Positions 1 to 8,861 are shown, numbered from the stretch's first letter. The stretch: DNA of 64,000 bases from Pirellula sp. (GCA_021300155.1 JAJTID010000100.1:1-64000), one strand, 5' to 3'. A program made the numbers and translations. The notes: a model not told the origin generated them from the letters alone.

Positions 1-662
1 AAGAATACCATTGCGTTGCTGAAGACTTTAGACTCTTGAATCCCAACGAAGACAACTGCAGAAATGAGCACGTTGATCGCGAGTGCCGGCAAATCCAACA
101 GGATTCGCAATCCACCCAATTGGGGCGCAGAGTCCCAGATCGCGATCAGGGCTTGTTGATTGGCATCTGGCGAGGGAGCTTGGGTTGCGAGCGAACATGA
201 AAAGTAATCCGTGATAAGCCATGAAGGAAGTTCGAGCCCCACACCCTTGAGCAAGTTAACGAAGTAATCCGACCAGGAGAAAGCGATCGTACTATTGCCG
301 ATCGCGTACTCAAGGAGCAGGTTCCATCCGATAAGCCATGCGCAGATCTCTCCGAAGGTTGCGTAAGAGTAGGTGTATGCGCTTCCGCTGACAGGAATTC
401 TTGACGCGAACTCTGCATAACAGAGAGCCGAAAACATGCAAGCGATAGCTGTCATCACAAACAGGATACTCACAGCTGGGCCACCGTCGGCGGCAGCTTT
501 TCCAATCGTTGAAAAGATCCCGGCTCCGATAACAGCCGCAATTCCGAAGCATGTCAAATCGAGAAGTCCTAAGCTCTTCGCGAGTCGATGTTCGCTTCCG
601 CTGACGTCAGGACTTTCTTGTAAATCGGAAATGGACTTTCGGCGGAAAATTTGGGAAGTCAT
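1..662 (-). CDS. APC-superfamily amino acid permease (N-terminal part, runs off left edge)
   Basis: This is the first roughly 220 residues of an integral-membrane amino acid transporter of the YfnA/cationic amino acid transporter type. Translating the minus strand from the ATG at 662 gives an open frame to the window edge. A short cytoplasmic N-terminus ends in HRLAKSLGLLDL. It is followed by the APC helix-1 signature GIAAVIGAGIFSTIG, a second helix with ALCYAEFASRIPVSGSAYTY, then a GWNLLLEYAIGNS segment; all three blocks are typical of this family. The start lies 9 bases past the stop of the upstream kinase gene, so the two are probably co-transcribed. Substrate cannot be read from this fragment. 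The C-terminal helices are outside the window. Confidence 0.85.
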   Translation of the reverse strand, partial: MTSQIFRRKSISDLQESPDVSGSEHRLAKSLGLLDLTCFGIAAVIGAGIFSTIGKAAADGGPAVSILFVMTAIACMFSALCYAEFASRIPVSGSAYTYSYATFGEICAWLIGWNLLLEYAIGNSTIAFSWSDYFVNLLKGVGLELPSWLITDYFSCSLATQAPSPDANQQALIAIWDSAPQLGGLRILLDLPALAINVLISAVVFVGIQESKVFSNAMVF

Positions 663-671
663 CGCATCTTT

Positions 672-1796
672 CTATTCAGAATACTCATCAAGCTCTTTGA
701 GTTCTTCGATCCAAACTCGAATATCATTGTCGTACTCGCTTGCAAGATCGCTGAGAACTAGTTGCCGATGAAAGGAAGCGGCCCCTTCTTGCAATAACTC
801 TGCAGCTTCGGCACTCGGGAAGCGCCTTGCAGGGTCTGGAGAAATTAGCCCCCGGCAAAAATTCATCAAGAGCGGATTGCAGCTAACTTCCTGCGGCAAA
901 AGCTCGTGGAGTCGATTCGGCAATGTTCGCTTTTGTTCCAACAGAGATTTGTAGGATTCCGTTTCTGAAAAACAGGGCTGGCCCGAAAGCAACTCTACTA
1001 GAACATAGCCCAAGGATGCTAAGTCACTTCGCGGGGAAACATGGGAGTTCTCTAATACCTCGGGGGCAGCATACACTGGCGTGCAAGTGAAAATACTCGG
1101 TTGCTTGTCCATAGAAAAAGCAGACCCAATATCGATAAGTTTGGCATGCCCTGTTCGTTTGATCATGATATTGGAAGGCTTTATATCGCCATGCACGATG
1201 TTTTCGCGATGGAGCGCTGCCAATGCGGCAAGACAATCTCGAACTACAGCAACAGCAACTCCAGCCTTAAAGCGAGCATGCACTGGGCCCGCAGTCGCAA
1301 TCACGTTGTTGATATACTCCCATCGTTTCGATGGTAATCGGCTTCGGATTTTCGCCAATCGTTCGGAACGCAAAAGATCTCGAAGATCGTACCCATCGAT
1401 CCATTCCATGATGAGCAATCGAATACGTCCTCGATCGATAAAATCATGAACACTGAGTACTCCCTCATGCTGGATTCTTGCTACGGAAGATGCTACAGTC
1501 CCGATCCGAAGCATAGCCTCATCGTACGAGGATTGTGTTCCGTAACGTTCGGGTGAGAACACTTTCATCGCGACCGGTAATGCAAAGCCATCGGCACCAC
1601 GGCGTTCGGAAAGAAATACCACCCCCTGACCACCACTCCCGAGAATCCGATCCAATTTATGGTAGCTCATCCATTGCAGACGTCTACCCTCCAACAAATG
1701 TTGGTAACGCTGAAGCAATTCAGGATTGCAGATGGGTTGGGACTCACCTCCAATCGTTCTCGAACGGAGGTCTCCCGCATAGGTCGTTGTTTGCAT
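672..1796 (-). CDS. Ser/Thr protein kinase with HGD and DIG variant motifs
   Basis: Cytosolic Hanks-type Ser/Thr kinase of about 374 residues. The ATG at 1796 is preferred over an upstream GTG at 1829 because an AGGA stands about 9 bases before it. Visible motifs are the glycine loop GSGGQG (near residue 53), the ATP lysine in VAMKVF (near 78), the catalytic loop VHGDIKPSN (Asp near 204; HRD has become HGD), LIDIGSA in place of DFG (Asp near 222), and an APE block in YAAPEVLE. The key Lys and both Asp residues are kept, so catalysis is plausible. I see no transmembrane segment or sensor domain after the kinase fold, unlike PknB-type receptors. It is followed after 9 bases by the amino acid permease, so a link to transport control is possible but is inference. 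Confidence 0.88.
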   Translation of the reverse strand: MQTTTYAGDLRSRTIGGESQPICNPELLQRYQHLLEGRRLQWMSYHKLDRILGSGGQGVVFLSERRGADGFALPVAMKVFSPERYGTQSSYDEAMLRIGTVASSVARIQHEGVLSVHDFIDRGRIRLLIMEWIDGYDLRDLLRSERLAKIRSRLPSKRWEYINNVIATAGPVHARFKAGVAVAVVRDCLAALAALHRENIVHGDIKPSNIMIKRTGHAKLIDIGSAFSMDKQPSIFTCTPVYAAPEVLENSHVSPRSDLASLGYVLVELLSGQPCFSETESYKSLLEQKRTLPNRLHELLPQEVSCNPLLMNFCRGLISPDPARRFPSAEAAELLQEGAASFHRQLVLSDLASEYDNDIRVWIEELKELDEYSE

Positions 1797-1945
1797 AAAA
1801 TCATCCTTGAGAGGAAAATGTTGGTCCACACAACATTTTTGGCTCTGTTATCCTGATGCAATTCAGTTCCGCGTACAATAGAGCAAAAGGGTTCCGCTCC
1901 ATTTTTGTTGCTTCACGTATTATATACCTCAAGATTCTACTCCCA

Positions 1946-4462
1946 ATGCGGCAGAATGTATGTGCGTTTATCCTATTTCTGGTTTGCCTCTGCGCCCAGA
2001 TTGGAATGGCGCAATCTTCGCCTACTCCTGAGGGCAGTCTCTCCTCGCCCTTTGGAACTGGATTCGTAGATGGACATCCTGATCGGCTTTATGTCGGGCA
2101 ATTGATTGAAAAAGGATTTTACGAGACCGCGATCCAAGTATGTCAGCACAGACAAAGTCTAGCGGAATCGGGACAAAGCTCTATGGAAAAAGCGCAATGG
2201 CGGATGCTGAGCATGGAGTCCACGGCTGCTAAGACGGCAGCACAGTTCAGCAAGTATCTGGATTCCCTGCCTTCGTTGGACACACAATTTCAATCGATCG
2301 TCGAAATCTACCCAGAGGAAGAAAATGATCCGCGATCACTTTGGGGGCAATTCAAATCGTCTTGGTGTCAGTGGTATGTTCTGCGAAGTGGTGTTTCACT
2401 GTTTGTTGCGGCACCCAATCGTACGGCCCTACGAAATTGGTGTTTGAAGCGAATTCGAATCGCACTGGATGAACTAGAGGAACTCGAGTCCCGCGTGGAG
2501 AAAACCCCCACCACAGCAGTCAATTCCTCCGACAAAGTGGAGGCTAACGATTTGAGCTCTCTCATCGCTGAGATAAATCTACTCGCATGCGATCTCCTTT
2601 TACTTCGTGGCATGATCTATCCGGCAAAAAGTGACGAGAGATTGGCTGCCGGTACACAGATGTTGACTGTTTTAGAAAAGGCTGAGCGACGCATTGGCCC
2701 TACTTGGGCGGATCGCCCGAAACTGCAAATTGCAAAATGCAGAGCATTGCTTTTGCTGGATCGCCCCAAAGACGCGCTTTCTGCGGCGGATTCATTTGCT
2801 GCTTTGCCGCATCTTCGACGCGAATGGATAGTGACAATCGCTTCTATTGGTTCAGAAGCGGCCAGAGCTTTAGGTGATTTAGACGCAGCGTTTCGATGGA
2901 TACGGGACGCGGGTGGCTGGGAATCTAATCCTCAGTTGGCAATTGAACAATTTGCAGCAACTCTCGCAACTGAAAAAGCTAGTTCCGCAGACGAGGCGCT
3001 GCGTATCAAAAAGACAATTGCGGAGAGATTCGGAGGGTATTGGGCTAGTCGGACAGATGCGATATTGGTCACGGCGAAAGGTAGTGTTTCCAAATCGAAT
3101 GAAACGATGCCTTCGAACACGTTGGCTATCGAACTGTTGCTATCCGAAGTAAAGCAACTTATGGCCGACAAACGTTGGGAGGACGCAATCGAAAAGCTCT
3201 CGCAAGGAGAAGCGATTGCAGCTAACGAAAAGAATGATGTGTTGGCATTTCAAATGGCAAGGCGAATAGCGGCTATTTGGGGGAGCTTGAGCGATTTCGA
3301 AAATGCTGCAAACGAGTTCCATCGAGCGTCTACGACTTACTCCCACGTTGCAGACGCACCAGGCACTTCGATGACCGCGGTTCGCATGGTTCAAGAAGGA
3401 CTAAAGCGAATCGGGACAGAACGAAATCGAGAGACAGTCGACAAACGAGAGTCGCTGCTATTATTACGTAAACAAATCTGGCTCGATGTTTTGTCGATAT
3501 GGCCGGAATCGGAACAATCTGCGGCGGCAGTAGAATCTCTTCAGGATTTCTATATTTCCAACGATCAACTTTGGGAAACAACTCAGCTTTGGTTTGCGCG
3601 TTGGGATCGACTTCAACAATTATCCAAAAATCGATTAGCAGAGGATCCTGCCTCTGAAAAGGCAAAGCGACAAACTGCGATTCAACGTTCGATAACGTTT
3701 ACGTCGCTCCACTGTTTGTTCGCTCAACAATCCTGGCTTGATCGATCAATGCTTGGTATGGACGCGAGGCAACAAGCGAGTGAAGGAATGTCTCGATTAC
3801 AAGCGGCGATTAGGTCAACGGAGGATGGGAGGTTGATAACGCTAGGGGAACGACTGAAGTTCATGGAGATTGGAACGGGATGGGAATGGTCGGTCGTAGA
3901 ACCGTCACTTTTGCAGCTAGATTCAGGTGATGTTTTTGATCAATGGCTTCGGTGTGAGCTATCGTTTACACAGATAATTTCCTCAACACAGGTACAACGA
4001 GAACAGTTGCAGAGTCTTTCGGATTCTGTGGAACGCCTTGGAGTGTTATCGGCCCGTGAGGAAAATGCTAATCTGGGTACGGCAACAAAAGAGCAATTGT
4101 CTCGTTCCATCGCATTGTACAAAACAGCAATTGCTGGATGGAACGGCGATCTGGCGACTGCAATAGCGGCGTTGGAGAGCAAAGAAAAAGAGTCTTTGCG
4201 TAACGTTTGGTGGCCTTATCAATCCGCCCGCTGGATGCAATCGATCCCGACTTTACGAGAAGAGTCACTAGGTCGCTACCGCCGCATTGCATCGGGATTA
4301 CAGCCAGGAAGCGAAGGGTGGCTAGAAACTCGTGCAAGGACGGTTCAAACCCTTAGAATGCTCGATCGAAACGAAGAAGCGAATCAACTTGCTGCCGTGA
4401 TTGTTGCAACATCGCCAAACATCGGCCCGCTTTGGATTACTCGCATGGAAGCTCGAAAATAG
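1946..4462 (+). CDS. Large secreted helical-repeat protein of unknown function
   Basis: About 838 residues; I do not recognise a named family. The start is taken as the ATG at 1946 because it begins a clear Sec signal peptide (MRQNV, then a hydrophobic stretch ending GMAQ before SSP). The frame is open from 1856, but those extra residues would bury the signal. The mature protein is rich in Ala, Glu, Leu and Arg, with helix pairs such as ALLLLDRPKDALSAADSFAALP that resemble degenerate TPR-like repeats; it has no membrane helix after the signal. Its stop is followed after one base by the start of the bestrophin-family gene, so translation is probably coupled. Role is unknown; the context suggests a periplasmic or surface partner of the channel/carbonic anhydrase pair. 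Confidence 0.75.
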   Translation: MRQNVCAFILFLVCLCAQIGMAQSSPTPEGSLSSPFGTGFVDGHPDRLYVGQLIEKGFYETAIQVCQHRQSLAESGQSSMEKAQWRMLSMESTAAKTAAQFSKYLDSLPSLDTQFQSIVEIYPEEENDPRSLWGQFKSSWCQWYVLRSGVSLFVAAPNRTALRNWCLKRIRIALDELEELESRVEKTPTTAVNSSDKVEANDLSSLIAEINLLACDLLLLRGMIYPAKSDERLAAGTQMLTVLEKAERRIGPTWADRPKLQIAKCRALLLLDRPKDALSAADSFAALPHLRREWIVTIASIGSEAARALGDLDAAFRWIRDAGGWESNPQLAIEQFAATLATEKASSADEALRIKKTIAERFGGYWASRTDAILVTAKGSVSKSNETMPSNTLAIELLLSEVKQLMADKRWEDAIEKLSQGEAIAANEKNDVLAFQMARRIAAIWGSLSDFENAANEFHRASTTYSHVADAPGTSMTAVRMVQEGLKRIGTERNRETVDKRESLLLLRKQIWLDVLSIWPESEQSAAAVESLQDFYISNDQLWETTQLWFARWDRLQQLSKNRLAEDPASEKAKRQTAIQRSITFTSLHCLFAQQSWLDRSMLGMDARQQASEGMSRLQAAIRSTEDGRLITLGERLKFMEIGTGWEWSVVEPSLLQLDSGDVFDQWLRCELSFTQIISSTQVQREQLQSLSDSVERLGVLSAREENANLGTATKEQLSRSIALYKTAIAGWNGDLATAIAALESKEKESLRNVWWPYQSARWMQSIPTLREESLGRYRRIASGLQPGSEGWLETRARTVQTLRMLDRNEEANQLAAVIVATSPNIGPLWITRMEARK

Positions 4463-4463
4463 A

Positions 4464-5324
4464 ATGCCATTTCGTGATACGATTCGCCCGCTTGCATCCT
4501 CGAAGACACTTTCTTCCGTCTCGTTACTCGCGGCAGGCATGGGCCTCTATAGCCTGCTCGCGATGTGGAAAGAGAATTCTCAGTATGGTGAATACTTGGA
4601 CATGCCCTCCGATATTCATGCCGCTCTCTTGGTTGTACTGGGATGGTTGTTGGTCTTTCGAACAAACACAGCATATAGTCGATGGTGGGAAGCCAGGACT
4701 CTTTGGGGAACGTTGGTCAACACCTCGCGAAATCTTTCCATCAAACTGATCGAGTTCGGCCGTCCCGATGAACAAGAAAGGGCGATGCTGGCTAGCTTAA
4801 TCACATCGTTCCCGTGCCAGCTCCGAGATCATTTGCGTGGAATCCCTGCGTCGCGCCCTGAGGATCCGCCCCACTCGGAATTGTACCAGCTTGCACTCCA
4901 TGCACCTATCGCGACTGCACATACGATTTATCGATGGCTTGGCACTCGTATCCCTTCGGAAAAGATGTATGGAAATGAGATGAGAGCAATCGACATGGAG
5001 CTTGCGAAATTGCTCGAAGTTTGCGGAGCCTGTGAGAGAATTGCCAAAACACCGTTCGTTCGAAGTTATCGAACTTTTGTGCGTCAGTGCATTACCCTCG
5101 TCTTGCTCTCCTTCCCATGGGGCATAGCACACGATTTTGGTTGGTGGACTGTCCTGATCACGATTGTTGTTTCTTACTTTATGATCGGCATGGAGACGAT
5201 TGCAGAACACATTGAAGAACCATTCGGCTTCGATGAGGACGACCTAGATTTAGATGAAATGTGTTTGACCATCGAACGTTCCGTGAAGCAGATTTTTGGA
5301 CATACCCTCAAACAGAAGAATTGA
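4464..5324 (+). CDS. Bestrophin-family anion channel (UPF0187/RFP-TM)
   Basis: Integral inner-membrane protein of 286 residues with the hallmarks of bacterial bestrophins. There is an N-terminal hydrophobic segment (SLLAAGMGLYSLLAM). Next comes the conserved block LLVFRTNTAYSRWWEARTLWG, which in this family ends the second helix. A late hairpin reads SFPWGIAHDFGWWTVLITIVVSYFMIGM, and the C-terminal signature EEPFGFDEDDLDLDEMC matches the acidic family motif. Bacterial and algal homologues form pentameric anion channels, some of them linked to bicarbonate. The ATG at 4464 is chosen because it starts one base after the preceding stop; the frame stays open upstream inside the previous gene. A beta-carbonic anhydrase begins 3 bases after the stop, which points to bicarbonate or chloride traffic. 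Confidence 0.9.
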   Translation: MPFRDTIRPLASSKTLSSVSLLAAGMGLYSLLAMWKENSQYGEYLDMPSDIHAALLVVLGWLLVFRTNTAYSRWWEARTLWGTLVNTSRNLSIKLIEFGRPDEQERAMLASLITSFPCQLRDHLRGIPASRPEDPPHSELYQLALHAPIATAHTIYRWLGTRIPSEKMYGNEMRAIDMELAKLLEVCGACERIAKTPFVRSYRTFVRQCITLVLLSFPWGIAHDFGWWTVLITIVVSYFMIGMETIAEHIEEPFGFDEDDLDLDEMCLTIERSVKQIFGHTLKQKN

Positions 5325-5327
5325 ACA

Positions 5328-6188
5328 ATGGACATCATTTACCGTTTTGATCCGCACGCTCCTCTCGAATCCAAAGGGCCGAAGAACAATCGTGAATCGC
5401 TTAAGCTTTTGGCAAATGGTAACGAGCGCTTTGCGAAGCTTGTCGAGCATGTCCAAGATATCGGGAGTGGCAAGCGAGATTTGCCGCCCAAGATCATTCC
5501 GATCAATCCGATTAAGTTAGGTGTACCAATCGTGAGCGGACTGGAACCAGCGCACGAACCCTTCGCGTTGGTTTTGGGTTGCGCGGATGCACGCGTCCCG
5601 CTAGAACACATTTTAGATTGTTCTGCTAACGATCTCTTTGTGGTACGCGTCGCGGGCAATGTGCTTGGGCTAGAATGTCTAGGCAGTGTCGACTATGCAG
5701 CAACGGCTCTTCGAAAGAGCATTCAAAGCGTTATTGTGATGGGCCATACTGGTTGTGGAGCAGTCACGGCTGCTGTCGATATCTATCTTTCGCCTTCTGA
5801 CTTCGCCAACATCGCTTTTAGTCATGCCGTTCGCTCGCTACTGGACCGAGTCATGCTGGCTGTCCGAGGTTCGGCTCGGGCGCTAGAGTCTGCGTTCGGC
5901 AGCAAAGTACAGAAAGCAAAGTACTATCGCGATTGGCTGATCGAAACGTCGATCTACATGAATTCTGCTGTAACTGCTTACGATCTTCAGCGTGAAGTAG
6001 ACGCAGTTACGAAAGGGCTGCACGTGTCCTATTCCGTTTACGATATGGCCTGGACACGTATTGGAGCATTGCCATTTCGTGGCGCGGAGGACTTTGACTC
6101 GACGCCTCATTTCGCCCCCGCTCCCAAGACTTCCGTAGATTTTCCCATTATTGCCCAACAGGTTATTGCTAGGCTTGGCAAAGAATGA
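5328..6188 (+). CDS. Beta-class carbonic anhydrase
   Basis: A 286-residue zinc enzyme interconverting CO2 and bicarbonate, cytoplasmic (no signal). The zinc and catalytic residues of the beta class are visible: C85, D87 and R89 in LGCADARVPLEHI, and H140 and C143 in MGHTGCGAV. The family block VVRVAGNVLG lies between them. The protein is longer than a typical beta-carbonic anhydrase (about 200-220 residues): it carries an N-terminal extension of about 75 residues and a long region between the H..C motif and the end (LLDRVMLAVRGSARALESAFG). Three bases separate it from the bestrophin gene, the clearest functional hint in this operon: the anhydrase would supply or consume bicarbonate at the channel. 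Confidence 0.92.
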   Translation: MDIIYRFDPHAPLESKGPKNNRESLKLLANGNERFAKLVEHVQDIGSGKRDLPPKIIPINPIKLGVPIVSGLEPAHEPFALVLGCADARVPLEHILDCSANDLFVVRVAGNVLGLECLGSVDYAATALRKSIQSVIVMGHTGCGAVTAAVDIYLSPSDFANIAFSHAVRSLLDRVMLAVRGSARALESAFGSKVQKAKYYRDWLIETSIYMNSAVTAYDLQREVDAVTKGLHVSYSVYDMAWTRIGALPFRGAEDFDSTPHFAPAPKTSVDFPIIAQQVIARLGKE

Positions 6189-6611
6189 TTGCGGTATGAT
6201 TCATTGTCCGCAGTGGAGTCCTTTGCCATTCCCTGAGGAACCGTGAAGCGTGAGGGCGCCAACTGGAGTCGCAAGCTTTTGCTTGAGTTTTCGTAGAGAC
6301 ATGAGTTGCCGTTTTTGGTGAGTCCTTCTAGAGAAAATGGTTGAGTATGGGCCAGATGTCACCGCACAACCATCATTGCCTGAATCGTTGTATTCTTTTC
6401 AAGCATTCTCAAGTCGCTTCGTCGTTTGAGAGTCGCAATCATTATGTAGGCAAATGATTTTTGTGATCAAAAATGCAATCTGCTAGTTGGCAGTGGCCTT
6501 AGCATCTCGGATAATTGGGGCGTGGAAATTAAAGCAGGATGCTCGCCCCGAAACATCTCGCAGAGCTGTGGAGCGAGCCCCTTTTTTACGTGGCAGTACC
6601 TGGAGCAATTC
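6189..6611. other. Intergenic region after carbonic anhydrase
   Basis: No convincing gene in this stretch. The only structure I see is a short hairpin at 6272-6285 (CAAGC, TTTT loop, GCTTG) followed by a few T residues, which could be a weak terminator for the upstream operon. The second half is AT-richer and probably holds the promoter of the next gene. A small open frame begins at 6522 but only extends the downstream gene without a sensible signal peptide. Confidence 0.4.
6272..6293 (+). terminator. Possible weak Rho-independent terminator
   Basis: Five-base-pair stem CAAGC/GCTTG around a TTTT loop, followed by AGTTTTCG. It sits about 85 bases after the carbonic anhydrase stop. The stem is short, so this is only a candidate. 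Confidence 0.25.
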
Positions 6612-7829
6612 ATGAGCACCAACCAAAAACCGACTTGGATCAGAAGAGTTCGCACTGCAGTCTTGGGAGCCCTTGCGGGTGTTGCACCCCTTGGCGGAGG
6701 GTCGGAGTGTTCCGCCCACTTTCCTCACCGAAATTGGTGCTGGGGTAGCGGTTGGCATGGAGTATCCTATCTCTCTAGTTTTCCGGCCTACAGGTCCCTT
6801 TACTATCCAACTCACTGCATTCATCACTACCGCCCCGTAGTTCATTACCGACCTGTCGTTCATTACTATCGCCCGATGGTCATGCGGCCATCTTACGTGA
6901 GTCCTTGGTGCTATGCACCGGTTCAATATTACGCTCCATGTGTTTTTGTGACTCCGATCTGCAACACTCCCGTTTACCACGCACCAATTTGTCATCCCAA
7001 TGTGGATTCTATTCAGGTCGGATATGGAACACAGTTAAGGTGTACACCAGAGATTCGCTCCGCGTTGACGCAAAGTGGCCGAGGCTTGGCCAAATCGACA
7101 TGGAACAAACCATCGATTGCTGTAAAGCAAAATCCTCCATCCACTCGGATGTCCGTTGCGAATTGGCTAGATGCGCGAGATGAGTACGCGAGCGATGTGT
7201 TAGTAGAATCGCAAAGACAGTTTGTGAGACCTCCGCTGCGACTCGTTTCAACACAGAGCGATCTATCGGAGGATCGAACTTCCTCAAGGAGCATTGTTGT
7301 TGCGAAGCCGTCGATTCAACTACAAAAGCCGACCTCATTGGCTTGGTCCGATTCGGCGAGTGGGCTCGTGGATGAGATGGTCCTCGCGGGGGATATGCCT
7401 AGTGCTCTTCGTTCTTGTGATGCTATGGCTATTAACCGGCAGCCGATGAACAAAGGGATTTATCTTCGTCATGCTATTCTTAAATTGTTCACACCAGACA
7501 CCGAAACGGATCTGGAGAAAGTTCTTGATCTACTGAACATGTCCGCTGCGGCGGGTGGCGAGATCAACCCATCCGAGCTGGGGGGCACAACGCTTCGTGA
7601 TTACCTTAAGCCTTCTCGGGTTGGTCTTCAGGATAGTCTCAATCAGCTATCGGAGAACGCACTTCAAGGCAAAACGGATGGCGCTGCTGATATACTATTG
7701 ATTGCTACCCTGTTGAAGTTGGATGGTCAATCGGAACGGGCGAGATTGTTCGCCTCGGAGGCGTTTGAAAAGGCGTCTGTTTCGGAAAATTTTGTTTGGC
7801 ACAGCCTACTTGCCGCAGTTTGCAAATAG
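6612..7829 (+). CDS. Secreted His/Tyr/Pro-rich hypothetical protein
   Basis: About 405 residues from the ATG at 6612; an earlier in-frame start at 6522 would precede the basic region (KPTWIRRVRTAVLGALAGVAPLGG) that looks like the beginning of an export signal. Residues of roughly 50 to 125 are dominated by His, Tyr, Pro, Cys and Trp, with near repeats HYRPVV, HYRPVV, HYYRPMV followed by YAPVQYYAPCVF and TPICNTPVYHAPICH. The C-terminal 150 residues look like an ordinary helical domain (MVLAGDMPSALRSCDAMAIN, then LNQLSENALQGKTDGAADILLIATLL). No family recognised. The aromatic and His-rich tract could bind metal or act in cell-surface cross-linking, which is speculation. Confidence 0.7.
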   Translation: MSTNQKPTWIRRVRTAVLGALAGVAPLGGGSECSAHFPHRNWCWGSGWHGVSYLSSFPAYRSLYYPTHCIHHYRPVVHYRPVVHYYRPMVMRPSYVSPWCYAPVQYYAPCVFVTPICNTPVYHAPICHPNVDSIQVGYGTQLRCTPEIRSALTQSGRGLAKSTWNKPSIAVKQNPPSTRMSVANWLDARDEYASDVLVESQRQFVRPPLRLVSTQSDLSEDRTSSRSIVVAKPSIQLQKPTSLAWSDSASGLVDEMVLAGDMPSALRSCDAMAINRQPMNKGIYLRHAILKLFTPDTETDLEKVLDLLNMSAAAGGEINPSELGGTTLRDYLKPSRVGLQDSLNQLSENALQGKTDGAADILLIATLLKLDGQSERARLFASEAFEKASVSENFVWHSLLAAVCK

Positions 7830-8134
7830 GCGATCGATCCCGGTTCAAACCTAGGAATGCGGGATAGCGTTTCCTTGCCGTCCATTCTCGGTGACTGTTC
7901 TTTGGATCAAACTTTCGGTAGCGCCTTTTGCGAGCGCGTCTACGCAGCGCCATTTGAGCTTCAAATTCGCTGGAAGGCCGCTTGGCTTCGACTGGCCTTT
8001 TTTCTTAAAACGCGATTCACGTTATTGTCACTCTTGGCGAAAAGCGTTCTGAACAGAATCATCTCTTCACGTTATATTCATCATTTCTTCACTTCCTCTC
8101 GTTACGATACTCACCCAACTCGAAAGCAGCCGGA
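7830..8134 (+). other. phoU upstream region
   Basis: Non-coding stretch between the His/Tyr-rich protein and phoU. A frame open from 7857 runs into phoU but is low-quality sequence without a recognisable product. The region carries two clusters of TTCAC-type direct repeats spaced by 11 bases, annotated separately as candidate Pho boxes. Confidence 0.5.
8015..8094 (+). promoter_or_regulatory. Pho-box-like direct repeats upstream of phoU
   Basis: Two clusters of 7-base repeats with exact 11-base periodicity. The upstream one has ATTCACG at 8015-8021 and TGTCACT at 8026-8032. The downstream one has TTCACGT at 8066-8072, TTCATCA at 8077-8083 and TTCACTT at 8088-8094, each separated by 4 bases. 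The 10-mer TTCACGTTAT occurs at 8016 and again at 8066. A 7+4 layout of direct repeats is the known architecture of PhoB/PhoP binding sites, and the downstream genes are phoU and a PhoB-type regulator, so autoregulation is plausible. The sequence agreement with known Pho boxes is partial. Confidence 0.5.
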
Positions 8135-8833
8135 ATGTCTCTTCATCTTAGCCAAGACCTAAACGACGCTCACAATTCGCTCCTACGCCTCTCCGGAAGT
8201 GTTGAGGAAATGATTGGAAAATCCGTACAGTCTTTGGTCGAGAGACGTGGGTCGTTGGCCGCGGAGGTTATCGACCGAGACAATGAAGTGGATCGAGGCG
8301 AAGTACGAATCGAAGAAGATTGCTTGAAAATGTTGGCATTGCACCAGCCAGTGGCAGCCGATCTTAGGCGAATCACGACGATGATGAAAATCAACAACGA
8401 TTTAGAACGCATGGCTGATCTTGCATGCAATATTGCACAACGCGCCGACAGTCTATGTCCCCATCCCGAATTTCCGATTCCATCGGGTATCGACCAGATG
8501 GCCAACATGGCGATCTCGATGGTACGACGTAGCCTGGATGCTTTTGTAAATCGCGACACGGAGATGGCATTTCGTGTCATCAAAGACGATGACAAAGTGG
8601 ATGCAAAGAACGTCGAAGTGATTGAAGTACTGAACTCACTGATGTCCCGGGATAGCAGTCAGATTTATGCCGCAATGCATTGTTTTTCAGCCTCGAGACA
8701 TATCGAGCAGATCGCTGACCACGCGGTGAGCGTTGCCGAGGACACAATCTACATGGTGGACGGCGTAATCGTCCGTCACCGAAGACCGGCCATCACCACG
8801 GCCACAGATCCGAATGATTCGGGGAATTCCTGA
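8135..8833 (+). CDS. phoU: PhoU phosphate signalling protein
   Basis: A 232-residue cytoplasmic all-helical protein made of two PhoU repeats. The N-terminal half starts LSQDLNDAHNSLLRLSGSVEEMIGKSV and contains DRDNEVDRGEVRIEEDCLKMLALHQPVAADLRRI. The conserved metal-site block ELER(I/M)xD appears as NDLERMADLACNIAQRA. The second repeat has MVRRSLDAFVNRDTEMAFRVIKDDDKVD and later HIEQIADHAVSVAEDTIYM. In other bacteria PhoU couples the Pst transporter to the PhoR kinase and represses the Pho regulon under high phosphate. A PhoB-type regulator overlaps or closely follows it, but no pst or phoR gene is present in this window. Confidence 0.93.
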   Translation: MSLHLSQDLNDAHNSLLRLSGSVEEMIGKSVQSLVERRGSLAAEVIDRDNEVDRGEVRIEEDCLKMLALHQPVAADLRRITTMMKINNDLERMADLACNIAQRADSLCPHPEFPIPSGIDQMANMAISMVRRSLDAFVNRDTEMAFRVIKDDDKVDAKNVEVIEVLNSLMSRDSSQIYAAMHCFSASRHIEQIADHAVSVAEDTIYMVDGVIVRHRRPAITTATDPNDSGNS

Positions 8834-8861
8834 ATCGTCATTACTCATTTATGGAAAAAGT

